Positions 51,634 through 60,396 of a stretch of DNA of 64,000 nucleotides are shown one piece after another; position 1 is the first letter of the stretch; every line of letters starts with the position of its first letter. This stretch comes from Alteribacillus iranensis. Its GTDB lineage: Bacteria > Bacillota > Bacilli > Bacillales > Marinococcaceae. The notes below the pieces were generated by a model. That model was not told where the DNA came from. It did no database searches and saw nothing but the letters and a program-made list of their open reading frames with translations. The translations under genes and the position numbers were made by a program. The stretch spans positions 1 to 64,000 of the forward strand of contig NZ_FONT01000007.1 of NCBI RefSeq assembly GCF_900113025.1. Direction: 5' to 3'.

Positions 51634-52413
51634 TTATACATGAATGGTAACATCGGCTTCTTCGCGAAGTTGATCTACTAATTTCTGAGCTGCTTCCCCT
51701 TCTTTTTGCATCTTCACTTGCTCTTTTAGATCGGGTTTCATTTCTTCAAAGGAAGGAACTTCAGCTTCTTCTCCACCCATTTGGGCTTGTTGAGCGGAAA
51801 TTTGATCATAAGCTTCTTGTAGTTCTTCTTCTGTCGGCTCTGTGTCTCCCGCTTCTTCTGCGATGAGTTTATCTATTTTTACTTGCAGTTCAATTTGAGA
51901 CATAATTTCTTCTTCACTTGTGCCTTGTTCCTCGATAGCGCTGATGAATTCGTCTTTTGATTCCATGCCATTCTGCGCGGCAATGTCTTCTATTGTTTTA
52001 TTTACCTCTTCTTCGGAGGATGAATAGTCACGGTTTTCTGCTTCTTGAATGAGCAGTTCTGTACCGACCATGCTATTTGCTATTTGTTGTTTTAGTTCCT
52101 CTTGATTAAGTTCTTGTCCTGTCATTTGAGATTGCATCACGGCTTGCTGAAACTGGCTTTCGTATGTTGGAACGAAATCTTCTTTCGTTATTTCTTCTCC
52201 ATTTACTTCTGCCACTACATCAGGTACGTTTTCTACTTCAGGTTCAGGTGTTTCTGGATGCTCTTGACTATCCTCTGCTTGTTCGGTGTTTTCTTCTTGT
52301 TGTGCTTGTGAATCTTCTTGTTCTTGTTCTTCTGCTGCTTCTTCTCCACCACAAGCTGCGACGATAGACACAGTTAGAGCCATAGCTAGGCTAAGTAATC
52401 CTTTTTTCTTCAT
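51634..52413 (-). CDS. SurA N-terminal domain lipoprotein
   Basis: 259-residue lipoprotein: basic leader, hydrophobic core, lipobox VAAC (Cys21), then a Glu/Gln-rich linker (about 22-60) and a SurA-like helical chaperone domain (VAEVNGEEITKEDFVPTYES and EEEIMSQIELQVKIDKLIAE). No rotamase domain as in PrsA, so it is a chaperone-like or trigger-factor-like surface protein. The acidic linker suits a salt-adapted exterior. ATG with AAGGAGAATGAC upstream. Confidence 0.85.
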   Translation of the reverse strand: MKKKGLLSLAMALTVSIVAACGGEEAAEEQEQEDSQAQQEENTEQAEDSQEHPETPEPEVENVPDVVAEVNGEEITKEDFVPTYESQFQQAVMQSQMTGQELNQEELKQQIANSMVGTELLIQEAENRDYSSSEEEVNKTIEDIAAQNGMESKDEFISAIEEQGTSEEEIMSQIELQVKIDKLIAEEAGDTEPTEEELQEAYDQISAQQAQMGGEEAEVPSFEEMKPDLKEQVKMQKEGEAAQKLVDQLREEADVTIHV

Positions 52414-52612
52414 GTCATTCTCCTTTATCTATCTTGTTTGACGCCCATTGTAACACCCGCCCATTATCTGAACAAGAAAAACATGAAATTCTCACATTCT
52501 TTTATACTTTAAAAAGACACATTTTGTTCATAAGTGTGCTCTTCTTCTCACATGATAGGCAGCGTGGATAACGTCTCCCATTGAAACTTACAGGGCAACG
52601 ATGGTTCTCACG

Positions 52613-52655
52613 AAAAAAATCCGGCCCCTCGTTTTGTTCAAGGAGCCGGTTTTTG
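52613..52655 (-). terminator. Terminator of ectC
   Basis: AAAAATCCGGCCCCT pairs with AGGAGCCGGTTTTT around an 11-base loop; good T tail on both strands. Confidence 0.85.
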
Positions 52656-52658
52656 ATA

Positions 52659-53045
52659 TTAGTCTAAGTCTGCTGGATACACACCATTTTCATCGTGAAC
52701 TTCACGACCGCTTAGTGGCGGGTTGAACACACAGATCATTCTTGCGTCTTCAATTCCACGAAGCAAATGTTCATCGTGTTCATCCAACACATACATTGTA
52801 TCTGCTTTAATTGTATGTACCTTATTGTCTTTCAATGTTACAACTTCTGCATGGCCTTCAATGCAGTATACTGCTTCTAGGTGGTTTTTGTAATGAATAT
52901 GAGTTTCAGTACCTGCTCGAATAATTGTTTCATTTACAGAGTACCCCATCTTGTCATCTTTTAAAAGAAAACGATAGCTGACCCAATTTCCATTATCTAC
53001 TTCTCTCTCTGTTCCTTTTAGATCTTCTAACTTGATTACTTTCAT
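52659..53045 (-). CDS. ectC: Solitary ectoine synthase EctC
   Basis: 128-residue cupin that closes N-gamma-acetyl-diaminobutyrate to ectoine. The metal ligands Glu57, Tyr85 and His93 (numbering as in Paenibacillus lautus EctC) and the substrate residues Trp21, Arg25, Asn38, Thr40, Tyr52, His55, Asp91, Glu115 and His117 are all present. The frequent IWYKNH motif reads IHYKNH (Trp51 to His). No ectA, ectB, ectD or transporter is adjacent. ATG with AAAGGAGTTC upstream and own terminator: a single-gene unit. Confidence 0.93.
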   Translation of the reverse strand: MKVIKLEDLKGTEREVDNGNWVSYRFLLKDDKMGYSVNETIIRAGTETHIHYKNHLEAVYCIEGHAEVVTLKDNKVHTIKADTMYVLDEHDEHLLRGIEDARMICVFNPPLSGREVHDENGVYPADLD

Positions 53046-53347
53046 CGTATGAACTCCTTTCTATTTCAAACCTGTAGTTTTGTGACTACTATATTACTCT
53101 AACGGGTTTTATAAAAAATAACAATCATTGCTACGCCGACTAAATGGCGAAATAAGACAAGCACAGTTTACTATTACCTATATCACCTATTATTTCTTAC
53201 AATCATTCCTGCATTGTAGACGAAGCTCCATTGTTTTCTACGTCTGGCAGAGGATGTCTCTATGTGACATCATTGTCGTTACGTTTACTATTCCCTTTTC
53301 TTCGGGAAAATATGCTACAGACTGTCAGAAGAAAGGAGAATGTATTA

Positions 53348-54127
53348 ATGTTGTTGCCAGGAGATAACCTCGCCCGTTATTCCGTAGAAGCCACAGATGG
53401 TTCCATTGGACGTGTTGAAGATTTTTACTTTGAGGATGACACGTGGGTCGTGCGGTATATGGTGGTGAACACAAAGCCTTGGCTTCCAGGTTACAAGAAA
53501 TTGATTTCTCCTATTTCCGTAGAATCAGTAGATCCTTCCTCTCAAGTAATAAATGTGGATGTGACAAAAGAACAAATAAAACAAGCCCCGCCAATGGATG
53601 CAGAACGTCCCGTTTCTCGTCAGCAAGAGAGAGACTTTTATCGATATTATGGATATGGTACCTATTGGCCTCTGCCAAGTCATGACGTTTGGGGACCAAC
53701 GGCAGTGTGGGGCGGTTACACCGATGCAAGAACGTTAGCAAATACTGAACAAGAAGACAGAGTAGACGCACAGGAAGAAACAAAGAATGATAATCCTCAC
53801 TTAAGGAGCTTACGAGAGATAACAGGCTCATTTACTGGATATGATATCGCAGCCACCGATGGTTCAATCGGTCACGTCGATAATGTCTTAATCAAGAATA
53901 ACTCTTGGCACATTCAGTATTTCGTCGTTGATACTGGCCGATTTTTATCGGGTGACCATGTCGTTATTTCTACCAATTATGTCAAGGACGTAAGTTGGGA
54001 TAACGGGGATGTTTCTGTACAAATGTCTAAGAAAGAAGTAGAACAAGCTCCTTCCTACGACCCTCAAACCCCGCTTTCCAACGATGAAGACCCATACTTC
54101 ACTTACTACAATTCATTCCGCAATTAA
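53348..54127 (+). CDS. Double PRC-barrel protein
   Basis: 259-residue protein with two PRC-barrel domains (about 1-80 and 160-240), each carrying the ATDGSIGRVEDFYFEDDTW-type start (ATDGSIGHVDNVLI in the second). Between them lies a Tyr/Trp/Pro-rich segment (YYGYGTYWPLPSHDVWGP) and an acidic linker. PRC barrels act in RNA processing and in stress or photosynthetic proteins; here general-stress function is possible. ATG at 53348 follows AGAAAGGAGAATG; no signal peptide. The ~300 bases upstream (53046-53347) contain no other gene. Confidence 0.85.
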   Translation: MLLPGDNLARYSVEATDGSIGRVEDFYFEDDTWVVRYMVVNTKPWLPGYKKLISPISVESVDPSSQVINVDVTKEQIKQAPPMDAERPVSRQQERDFYRYYGYGTYWPLPSHDVWGPTAVWGGYTDARTLANTEQEDRVDAQEETKNDNPHLRSLREITGSFTGYDIAATDGSIGHVDNVLIKNNSWHIQYFVVDTGRFLSGDHVVISTNYVKDVSWDNGDVSVQMSKKEVEQAPSYDPQTPLSNDEDPYFTYYNSFRN

Positions 54128-54189
54128 AATAACCTTTGACGGCTTATTCCTTCTAGAATAGGATGTCTCTATCTGGATCAATGAGTATT

Positions 54190-54215
54190 CGGGCGGCATT
54201 GTTCTGTGCTGCCCC
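54190..54215 (+). terminator. Possible terminator of PRC-barrel gene
   Basis: GGGCGGCA and TGCTGCCC pair (one GU) around 8 bases, followed by a pyrimidine-rich run ending TTTCTTTTT. Confidence 0.5.
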
Positions 54216-54346
54216 TTCTCCCATTTCTTTTTAATAGCGGTTCTTCTGGTAAGACAACACCTGTCGGCTGTTTGCCTTTTGTCTCCATTTCCCCGATAAG
54301 GTATCCTATATTCATAGGTTATTTCTGTACGGCGAGGAGAGCTTAT

Positions 54347-54742
54347 ATGAAAAACATTCTTTCTATTGCCTTCGGAGCTGTGATTGGTACGTGGCTTCGT
54401 TATTTGCTATATATCGCCACGTCTCCTCTTTCCTTCCCGCTCGGGACCCTCTTTGAGAATGTGTCTGGCAGCTTTTTACTAGGGTTGCTTACTGGCTTTT
54501 TCGTTAGGAAAGGGACGAAGGAATGGCTGAAGCTAGGTTTAGGAGTTGGATTGTGCGGGGGATTCACGACTTTTTCGACGTTTATATTTGACAGTGTTTT
54601 GTTATGGAGTGATGGTTACTTATTGAAAACGATCATTTACATAGGTGTGACGTTCATTGGAGGTCTTATTTTTGTCGTCGCAGGGTTTGTGTTAGGTCAG
54701 CGTGTCGGGGGCTGGAGTCAAAAACGAAAGGGGAACAGGTAA
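54347..54742 (+). CDS. crcB1: CrcB/Fluc fluoride channel subunit 1
   Basis: 131-residue four-helix channel. WLRYLLY near the start, NVSGSFLLGLLTGF, and GLCGGFTTFSTFIFD (the fluoride pore motif) are present. Forms with the next gene a likely heterodimer. ATG at 54347 with CGAGGAGAGC upstream; a longer frame is unlikely. No fluoride riboswitch was recognised upstream. Confidence 0.92.
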   Translation: MKNILSIAFGAVIGTWLRYLLYIATSPLSFPLGTLFENVSGSFLLGLLTGFFVRKGTKEWLKLGLGVGLCGGFTTFSTFIFDSVLLWSDGYLLKTIIYIGVTFIGGLIFVVAGFVLGQRVGGWSQKRKGNR

Positions 54743-54743
54743 G

Positions 54744-55121
54744 ATGGTATTTTTCATTCTAGCGTTAGGAGGAGCTAGCGGCGCTGTCTGCCGTTATTTG
54801 CTTGGCAAAGCGGTGGATGCTTGTTTTCCTAAACCATCCTTCCCCCTTTCCATGCTTTTCGTAAACTTAATTGGTTCGTTTGGGTTAGGTGTTTTTTTAA
54901 ATATAAATTTCGACGGAGTGCTTCCTCAATATCTATACAATGATTCCTGGTTTCTCTTTCTCGGTGTTGGTTTTTTTGGAGCTTTCACGACATACTCGAC
55001 TTTTAGTCTGGAAGCTTATCAATTATTAGAGAAGAAATGTTACTTGGCATTCATTTATTATACAACCCTTTCTTTGATCGGTTCCTTTCTTTTGTTTGGG
55101 TTAGGGTACTGGATGATCTAA
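54744..55121 (+). CDS. crcB2: CrcB/Fluc fluoride channel subunit 2
   Basis: 125-residue paralogue of the previous gene, starting one base after its stop. CRYLLGKAV, NLIGSFGLGVFL and GFFGAFTTYSTFSLE are typical. Dual-topology pairs of this type form one fluoride exit pore in Bacilli. A CCGCCAT/ATGGCGG hairpin (55161-55184) follows without a T tail. Confidence 0.92.
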   Translation: MVFFILALGGASGAVCRYLLGKAVDACFPKPSFPLSMLFVNLIGSFGLGVFLNINFDGVLPQYLYNDSWFLFLGVGFFGAFTTYSTFSLEAYQLLEKKCYLAFIYYTTLSLIGSFLLFGLGYWMI

Positions 55122-55250
55122 GCCTTTATGATAACGAAAGAAGAGCCATATAAACAAACCGCCATGAAACCTGTCAATGGCGGGATAACACGTATCGTTT
55201 ATGTAACATCTTGTGATGGGTGATAGAATCACACGAATATAATTATCATT

Positions 55251-55385
55251 CTAGACTTTTTCTCGCTTATTCTTCTGCCTAACATCTAACCACAGTTCTA
55301 TTTCTTCTAGTAAGCGGTCGATATCTTCTTTCGTTAGTACTGTTTTCTCATCAGTGTCAACAGTCACACGCTCCTCGATGTTCAA
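55251..55385 (-). CDS. Small acidic helical protein, unknown
   Basis: About 44 residues (38 from an alternative GTG at 55367). VDTDEKTVLTKEDIDRLLEE and IELWLDVRQKNKREKV read as one amphipathic helix. GGGAGGTG lies directly before the TTG at 55385 and CGAGGAG before the GTG, so the start is unsettled. Coding appearance is good but no family is recognised. Confidence 0.5.
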   Translation of the reverse strand: MNIEERVTVDTDEKTVLTKEDIDRLLEEIELWLDVRQKNKREKV

Positions 55386-55561
55386 CACCTCCCTTCTACC
55401 TGCTTACAATCAATTAGAATACCCCACATCCTCTTTCCCGATATTTCATTCTATTAAACCACTTTTATTAAAATATTTTTGGCGAAATTATTCCATTCGA
55501 CTCACTTTAAAAAGTGGAAAGCCCTCCGAAAGTCTGTCCTTTACAAGAAGTAGCAGTATAC

Positions 55562-55600
55562 AAAAAACCCTTGCCGCCTCTATAAGCAAAGCAAGGGTTT
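55562..55600 (-). terminator. Terminator of amidase gene
   Basis: AAACCCTTGC and GCAAGGGTTT pair perfectly around 16 bases; minus-strand tail TTTTTTG. Confidence 0.85.
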
Positions 55601-55643
55601 CTGACAAAGAACGAATACGATTCAGAAATCACTTCCATTTTCT

Positions 55644-57302
55644 TTACCAATCATAAAAATCGCGTATCCCATTATAAATAGCTTGTGCTGCTCGATCCGG
55701 GTACCCTGCCTGTTTCATACGGTTCACGTCACCAGGGTTCGTTAAAAATCCTAGTTCAACCAAAGTACTAGGCATGGTAGTGTTGCGAATGACATAAAAA
55801 CGAGCGTCAGCAACTCGGCGATGTTTCATCCCGGTTTCTTGAACGAGACGGGTTTGAATGGCCTGAGCCAGTTTCTTACTTTCCTCGGCCACGTGGTCGC
55901 TGTTGTAAAACGTTTCTGCTCCTTCTGCTGCTGCACTGGCTGCGTTCGCGTGTATGCTTACAAATGAATCAGCATACGCTCGCTCGGCAATGTCGACTCT
56001 TCCTTGGAGAGTTATAAATGTGTCATCTTTTCGCGTCATTACAACATTGACACCGGCATCTTCTAATAATTTCTCCACACGGAGCCCTACTTCTAACACG
56101 ACATTTTTCTCAATTAAGCCATTAGCTTGTGCACCAGGGTCGTGATCTCCATGACCCGGGTCTATCACGATCGTTTTCCCCGCTAAACCATTGGACCCTT
56201 TCTTTTTCTCTCTTAAATAATTTCGATGGGTATAGGCCCATTGATTATTAAACTTAATAAGTGCCCAGCTTTCGTTCGTACGTTCATAAATCTCAACAAC
56301 ATCGCCATTTTTCAATTTCCCTATCGTTTCATAATTCGTACCGGGGCCGGAACGAACGTTCAGTGTGGAAGAAACACTTACGAGGGCTTCAGCAATCGGC
56401 TCTGTACGATAGTCCATACTATCTTCTCCGGACTGCACTTCATCTACTTTTTCAACATAATAGCTGCTGACGTAACCTTTTTTCCCTCGTACAAAAATCT
56501 CCAGCCATTTTCCTTCTTCGCCATAGACATCCACTCGTTCCCCGTTATCGAGCTTGTCAAAATGACGATAATCTGTCCCAGGACCTGATCGCACATATAA
56601 TTCGTCATCATCGTCAATGTTAACGACGACTCCTTCGTAGAGAATTTCCGTATTAGACGGTTTTTCTTCCTCACGATCCAGTCGCAATTCCTTATTCATG
56701 GCACGAGCGAGATAGGCAGATAATTCTGCGCGAGTTGCCTCATCATTTGGGCGAAACGATCCACCTTCCTCAATAATGTGATTTTCAACGAGAACCTCTA
56801 TGTAATCTTTTGCCCAAAAACGATCCGAGATATCGGTAAAGCTGCCATCATAACTTACTTCTTCCAATTCATCCCCAAAAAAGGCACGAGCGACTACAGC
56901 GGCGACTTGTGCTTTGCGGATGCTGTCATTCGGTTTAAATGCTCCGTCCGTCCCCTGGAAAATACCTAATTCAGAAGCTCTCTCGATATATTTATAAGCC
57001 CAAAAATCTTTTGATACATCTGAATAGGTGGGGGCTGAACGGTCATGCCCTCCGTATCCAAGTGATTTCGTCATCATGACCGAAGCAGCCGCTCGATTCA
57101 CTGGTTCTTCCGGTCTGAAACGCACACCGTCTCCATTAGCAATACCTTGTTCTGCAATGTAATCAATTTCATCAGACGCCCAATAATTGTCGTTCACATC
57201 CGAAAAAGTAGAACTGGCACTCACTTCTTCAGTACCAAGGGTTGGAATCAACGTCCATAACATTACAAGCGATAAGCAAACATATGAAATTTTTTTACCC
57301 AA
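55644..57302 (-). CDS. SLH-anchored N-acetylmuramoyl-L-alanine amidase
   Basis: 552-residue secreted cell-wall enzyme. Signal peptide (1-30), three SLH domains (about 31-200: TFSDVNDNYWASDEIDYIAE, TYSDVSKDFWAYKYIE, SFTDISDRFWAKDYIE), two SH3b domains (about 222-280 and 305-360) and a C-terminal Amidase_3 (about 375-550) with zinc/catalytic residues in VIDPGHG, GLIEKNV, SIHANA and VELGFLTN. SLH domains bind pyruvylated wall polymer. TTG at 57302 follows AGAGGAGGATCAC. Single-gene unit. Confidence 0.92.
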   Translation of the reverse strand: MGKKISYVCLSLVMLWTLIPTLGTEEVSASSTFSDVNDNYWASDEIDYIAEQGIANGDGVRFRPEEPVNRAAASVMMTKSLGYGGHDRSAPTYSDVSKDFWAYKYIERASELGIFQGTDGAFKPNDSIRKAQVAAVVARAFFGDELEEVSYDGSFTDISDRFWAKDYIEVLVENHIIEEGGSFRPNDEATRAELSAYLARAMNKELRLDREEEKPSNTEILYEGVVVNIDDDDELYVRSGPGTDYRHFDKLDNGERVDVYGEEGKWLEIFVRGKKGYVSSYYVEKVDEVQSGEDSMDYRTEPIAEALVSVSSTLNVRSGPGTNYETIGKLKNGDVVEIYERTNESWALIKFNNQWAYTHRNYLREKKKGSNGLAGKTIVIDPGHGDHDPGAQANGLIEKNVVLEVGLRVEKLLEDAGVNVVMTRKDDTFITLQGRVDIAERAYADSFVSIHANAASAAAEGAETFYNSDHVAEESKKLAQAIQTRLVQETGMKHRRVADARFYVIRNTTMPSTLVELGFLTNPGDVNRMKQAGYPDRAAQAIYNGIRDFYDW

Positions 57303-57548
57303 AACAAGTGATCCTCCTCTCACTATTTCCCTATTTCTACAAAATTTTCATTCTACTACCAAGAGTAGCATGGAATTGGTTGAAAATACTACTCTTTTCC
57401 TATGTATTAGAGAAAATAGGAAAATCATATCTCATGATTTTACATACCGTTAACATAGAAGACTATTTGTTAAGAAATTGAAACAGTGGCTGGCTAAAAA
57501 GTTTAGGGGTAAAATGGATGACGTCCTCAAGGATGAGAAAAAACGCGA

Positions 57549-57582
57549 AAAACCCCACCTGTCTTTGTGAGACAAATGGGGC
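57549..57582 (-). terminator. Terminator of aldehyde dehydrogenase gene
   Basis: CCCCACCTGTCT pairs with AGACAAATGGGG (one mismatch region); minus-strand tail TTTTTCGCG. Confidence 0.7.
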
Positions 57583-57596
57583 GATAGTACCTTTCT

Positions 57597-59042
57597 TTAT
57601 GCGTTCCGATTCACTACAACTAATTTTAACTCTGTCATTTCTTCGACAGCATATTTAATTCCTTCACGTCCTGTGCCGCTTTCTTTCACTCCGCCATATG
57701 GCATATGATCGACACGGAAAGTCGGAATGTCATTAATCATCACACCGCCGACTTCGAGTTCATCAGACACATCCAATGCTTTGTAAATATCTTTCGTGTA
57801 AATCCCCGCCTGTAATCCATAACGAGAATTGTTTACTTCTTTCACTGCGTCTTCTACAGAAGAAACAGAATTTATCAGCACAGTCGGACCAAATACTTCT
57901 TGGCACGATACTTTCATCTCAGGCGAAACATTTGTTAACACAGTAGGCAGTACAATATTTCCTTCACGTGCAGCTCCCGTTTTCACTTCAGCTCCGCTCG
58001 CTTCTGCTTCTTTAATCCATGCTAATACACGATCGACATCCTTTTCGGAAATTAGTGCAGATACATCTGTCTTCTCATCCAGCGGATCACCGGTGATGAG
58101 TTCTTTCGTTTTTGCAACGAATTTTTCTACAAACGTATCGTACAGTTTTTCATGGACGTAGACACGCTGTAAAGATATACAAACTTGGCCCTGGAATCCA
58201 AAAGCACCTTGCACACACCTTGGTATTACACGGTCTATATCAGTGTCTTCATCAATAATTACAGCAGCATTCGATCCAAGTTCCAGCGTAGTACGCTTCA
58301 ACCCTGCCTTGCTGCGGATTTCTGTTCCGACTTCCGGACTGCCGGTAAACGTAATCATGCTGATACGGTCATCAGTTACAATCCGGTCCCCAACAACTCG
58401 GCCGCTTCCTGTGACAACATTAAGTGCTCCTGCAGGCAATCCTGCTTTTTCAAGAAGCTCTGCGAGGAAGTAAGAAGAAATCGGAGTCTGTGAAGCTGGT
58501 TTTAATACTACTGTATTTCCTGTAGCAATCGCTGGACCAACTTTGTGTGCAACCAAGTTCATTGGAAAATTAAATGGGGTGATAGCCCCAATAACACCAA
58601 GCGGTTCATGTTTCGTGTATGCTAATCTATTTTCCCCGCCTGGAGCAGCATCCAAAGGAAGAGTCTCCCCATAAATACGGCCTGCTTCCTGTGCCGCAAA
58701 TTTGTAAGTTTGAATGGTCCTAGCTACTTCACCTTTAGCCGTAGTAAGTGGTTTTGCAGCTTCAAGAGCAATGATCTCAGCTGCTTTGTCGGCATTTTCC
58801 TCTAAAAGATTAACAAGCTTATACAAAATCTCGCTACGTTCGTGAGCGGGAAGCTTTTGCATCGTCTTTTGCGCTGCAACCGCTGCTTCAATCGCCTCTT
58901 CTGTTTCTTTGATAGAAGCTTTTGGTATTTCCGCAATCACTTCTCCACTGTACGGGGAATAGAGCGGTGTGTATTCTTCCGCTTCTTTCCACTCGCCATT
59001 AATATAAAGACTCTGTTTCTTTGAAACTTGTGTCTGTGCCAT
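57597..59042 (-). CDS. Aldehyde dehydrogenase family protein
   Basis: 481-residue NAD(P)-dependent aldehyde dehydrogenase. Seen: ITPFNFPMNLVAHKVGPAIA, LELGSNAAVIID (general-base Glu), GQVCISLQRV (catalytic Cys), CQEVFGPTV. It resembles lactaldehyde or glyceraldehyde-type enzymes more than the enzyme at 23317; the substrate is unproven. ATG at 59042 with GGGGAGAGAAG upstream; a 20-residue extension is less likely. Confidence 0.9.
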   Translation of the reverse strand: MAQTQVSKKQSLYINGEWKEAEEYTPLYSPYSGEVIAEIPKASIKETEEAIEAAVAAQKTMQKLPAHERSEILYKLVNLLEENADKAAEIIALEAAKPLTTAKGEVARTIQTYKFAAQEAGRIYGETLPLDAAPGGENRLAYTKHEPLGVIGAITPFNFPMNLVAHKVGPAIATGNTVVLKPASQTPISSYFLAELLEKAGLPAGALNVVTGSGRVVGDRIVTDDRISMITFTGSPEVGTEIRSKAGLKRTTLELGSNAAVIIDEDTDIDRVIPRCVQGAFGFQGQVCISLQRVYVHEKLYDTFVEKFVAKTKELITGDPLDEKTDVSALISEKDVDRVLAWIKEAEASGAEVKTGAAREGNIVLPTVLTNVSPEMKVSCQEVFGPTVLINSVSSVEDAVKEVNNSRYGLQAGIYTKDIYKALDVSDELEVGGVMINDIPTFRVDHMPYGGVKESGTGREGIKYAVEEMTELKLVVVNRNA

Positions 59043-59265
59043 GTTCTTCTCTCCCCTATCCTTATTTCGGAACTCTTGGCTCGTCTTCATGTCTATGGTC
59101 ATGTTCCAATTGTTTTTATTTGACCTCTATATTGTAACGCATCAAAGCAGGAAAGCGTCTTCATTTGCTTAAACAATTATTGAACATTTTCACGAACTCG
59201 TGTCGCCTCAACGGTCATATTGAACAACCACTGTTCGTACAATGAAATAATCGTTTACATTTATA

Positions 59266-59290
59266 TACTAAGCGGGACTTTATCACGCTT
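59266..59290. promoter_or_regulatory. Dyad upstream of holin fragment
   Basis: CTAAGCG and CGCTTAG pair around 11 bases, 20 bases before the holin-like ATG. It may be an operator from the lost phage-type operon or a small hairpin. Confidence 0.3.
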
Positions 59291-59309
59291 AGCAGAAAGG
59301 CAGGATGGA

Positions 59310-59367
59310 ATGGATAAAGGTACTATCATCCGCACTATTGTACTTACACTTGTTTTAGTGAACCAAT
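59310..59367 (+). pseudogene. Phage holin (SPP1 type), 5' fragment
   Basis: ATG with AAAGG upstream opens MDKGTIIRTIVLTLVLVNQ, the exact type of N-terminus of SPP1-family phage holins (about 70-85 residues). After this ~19-residue stretch homology ends and the frame reads on through antisense of the DUF421 fragment to a stop at 59495. The gene is cut at the junction near 59367. Confidence 0.7.
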
Positions 59368-59583
59368 TGCATATAAAAAATGAAAAATCCCTACCTTATC
59401 TTTATAAATGGTATTTCCTAAATAATCTCCAAGTACTAACACAAAAACTAAGTGAAACGGGGTTAACTGATAGATGGATGTTCTGCCTATTATGATAATG
59501 ATAAAAAATAAAGTTGCAAAACCAACGATGACTTTGATCGTCAGTAAACCAATATTAACTTCTTCCAACGTTTTTTCCTCCAA
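59344..59583 (-). pseudogene. DUF421 (YetF-like) protein, 5' fragment
   Basis: 79 residues with ATG at 59583. IGLLTIKVIVGFATLFFIII, GRTSIYQLTPFHLVFVLVLG and DYLGNTIYKDKVGIFHFLYA match the N-terminal membrane part of DUF421 proteins, which normally run to about 150-230 residues with a C-terminal soluble domain. After YAIG the frame ends within six codons in holin antisense sequence. So the gene has lost its 3' part at the same junction as the holin. Confidence 0.72.
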
Positions 59584-59591
59584 TTTAAATT

Positions 59592-60170
59592 TTACTTAGT
59601 TGTAAGATCTTGAGGTTTAGATAAAGAGGCTAGTTTTAGTATTAAAGCTCGAATTACAATTCCAACAATGATGTAATATATGAATGAATATCTGTATCTC
59701 CACTCTAAATAATTAACAAGTTTAACCCACTCGCAAAAGGGTTCACCTATATAGGCATATGTTAGTGCCATAATGATCTGGGCTAAAATAAAAGATTTCC
59801 ATGTTCTAAAATATTGATATAGCAACATGTAAGCTACAGGTACCATTGAAAAATCAAAAGGAAAGGCCCTAGGAATAAAAGGTAGGAATGCAATGGGGTA
59901 ATCCCAAAAATTATATTGTGAACCAACTACATCTAATAAGGTTGTTGTCAAGATAATTATGGTACCAAACAACAAAATTTCTAAAATAATGTCTCGTTTA
60001 ACAAGTTTAGCCCATATAACCCAAGGCACAATTAAAAAAACTACTAGAATCCACCATTCCCAAGTTAAAAACTCATTTTTTAGCCAACCATTTAATTCTA
60101 AATGATACAGCTTATCTTCTAATAAACGTATTTCCTTAAGATTTTCAAATATATTATCTATTGATATCAC
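59592..60170 (-). CDS. CBO0543 family membrane protein
   Basis: 192-residue protein with about six membrane helices and the family-type core (GSQYNFWDYPIAFLPFIPRA and MVPVAYMLLYQYFRTWKSFI, then TYAYIGEPFCEWVKLVNYLE). AT-rich compared with the rest of the window. Function unknown. Sits 8 bases before the DUF421 fragment on the same strand, so the two may have formed a pair. A shorter, diverged relative is at 15003-15479. Confidence 0.75.
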   Translation of the reverse strand: MISIDNIFENLKEIRLLEDKLYHLELNGWLKNEFLTWEWWILVVFLIVPWVIWAKLVKRDIILEILLFGTIIILTTTLLDVVGSQYNFWDYPIAFLPFIPRAFPFDFSMVPVAYMLLYQYFRTWKSFILAQIIMALTYAYIGEPFCEWVKLVNYLEWRYRYSFIYYIIVGIVIRALILKLASLSKPQDLTTK

Positions 60171-60262
60171 CTCTATATTTAAATGAAAAGGTAATAGATA
60201 TTTTTGAATTCAAACTCTTTGAGCTGCCTTTTTAGTATTACCGTTTTTTAGTAATTAAATAA

Positions 60263-60300
60263 GAAAAAAACCCATGTTGAAAGTTCTTCTAACACGGGTT
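60263..60300 (-). terminator. Terminator of cardiolipin synthase fragment
   Basis: On the minus strand ACCCGTGTT pairs with AACATGGGT (one GU or mismatch), followed by TTTTTTTC. Confidence 0.75.
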
Positions 60301-60396
60301 TTCAACTTTTTTCAAATGAATCAGAAATATTTTAAAAACAATGAAATTTTTTAAATCTAGATTTAAGATAGAACAATAAAAACAGGATACATCAAC

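Noticed and set aside
54128-54346. Fluoride riboswitch upstream of crcB
   Set aside because: The conserved motif was sought and not seen; the GGGCGGCA hairpin here looks like a terminator.
59220-59495. 91-codon plus-strand frame as an intact gene
   Set aside because: Only residues from 59310 to about 59367 match a holin; the rest is upstream non-coding and DUF421 antisense.
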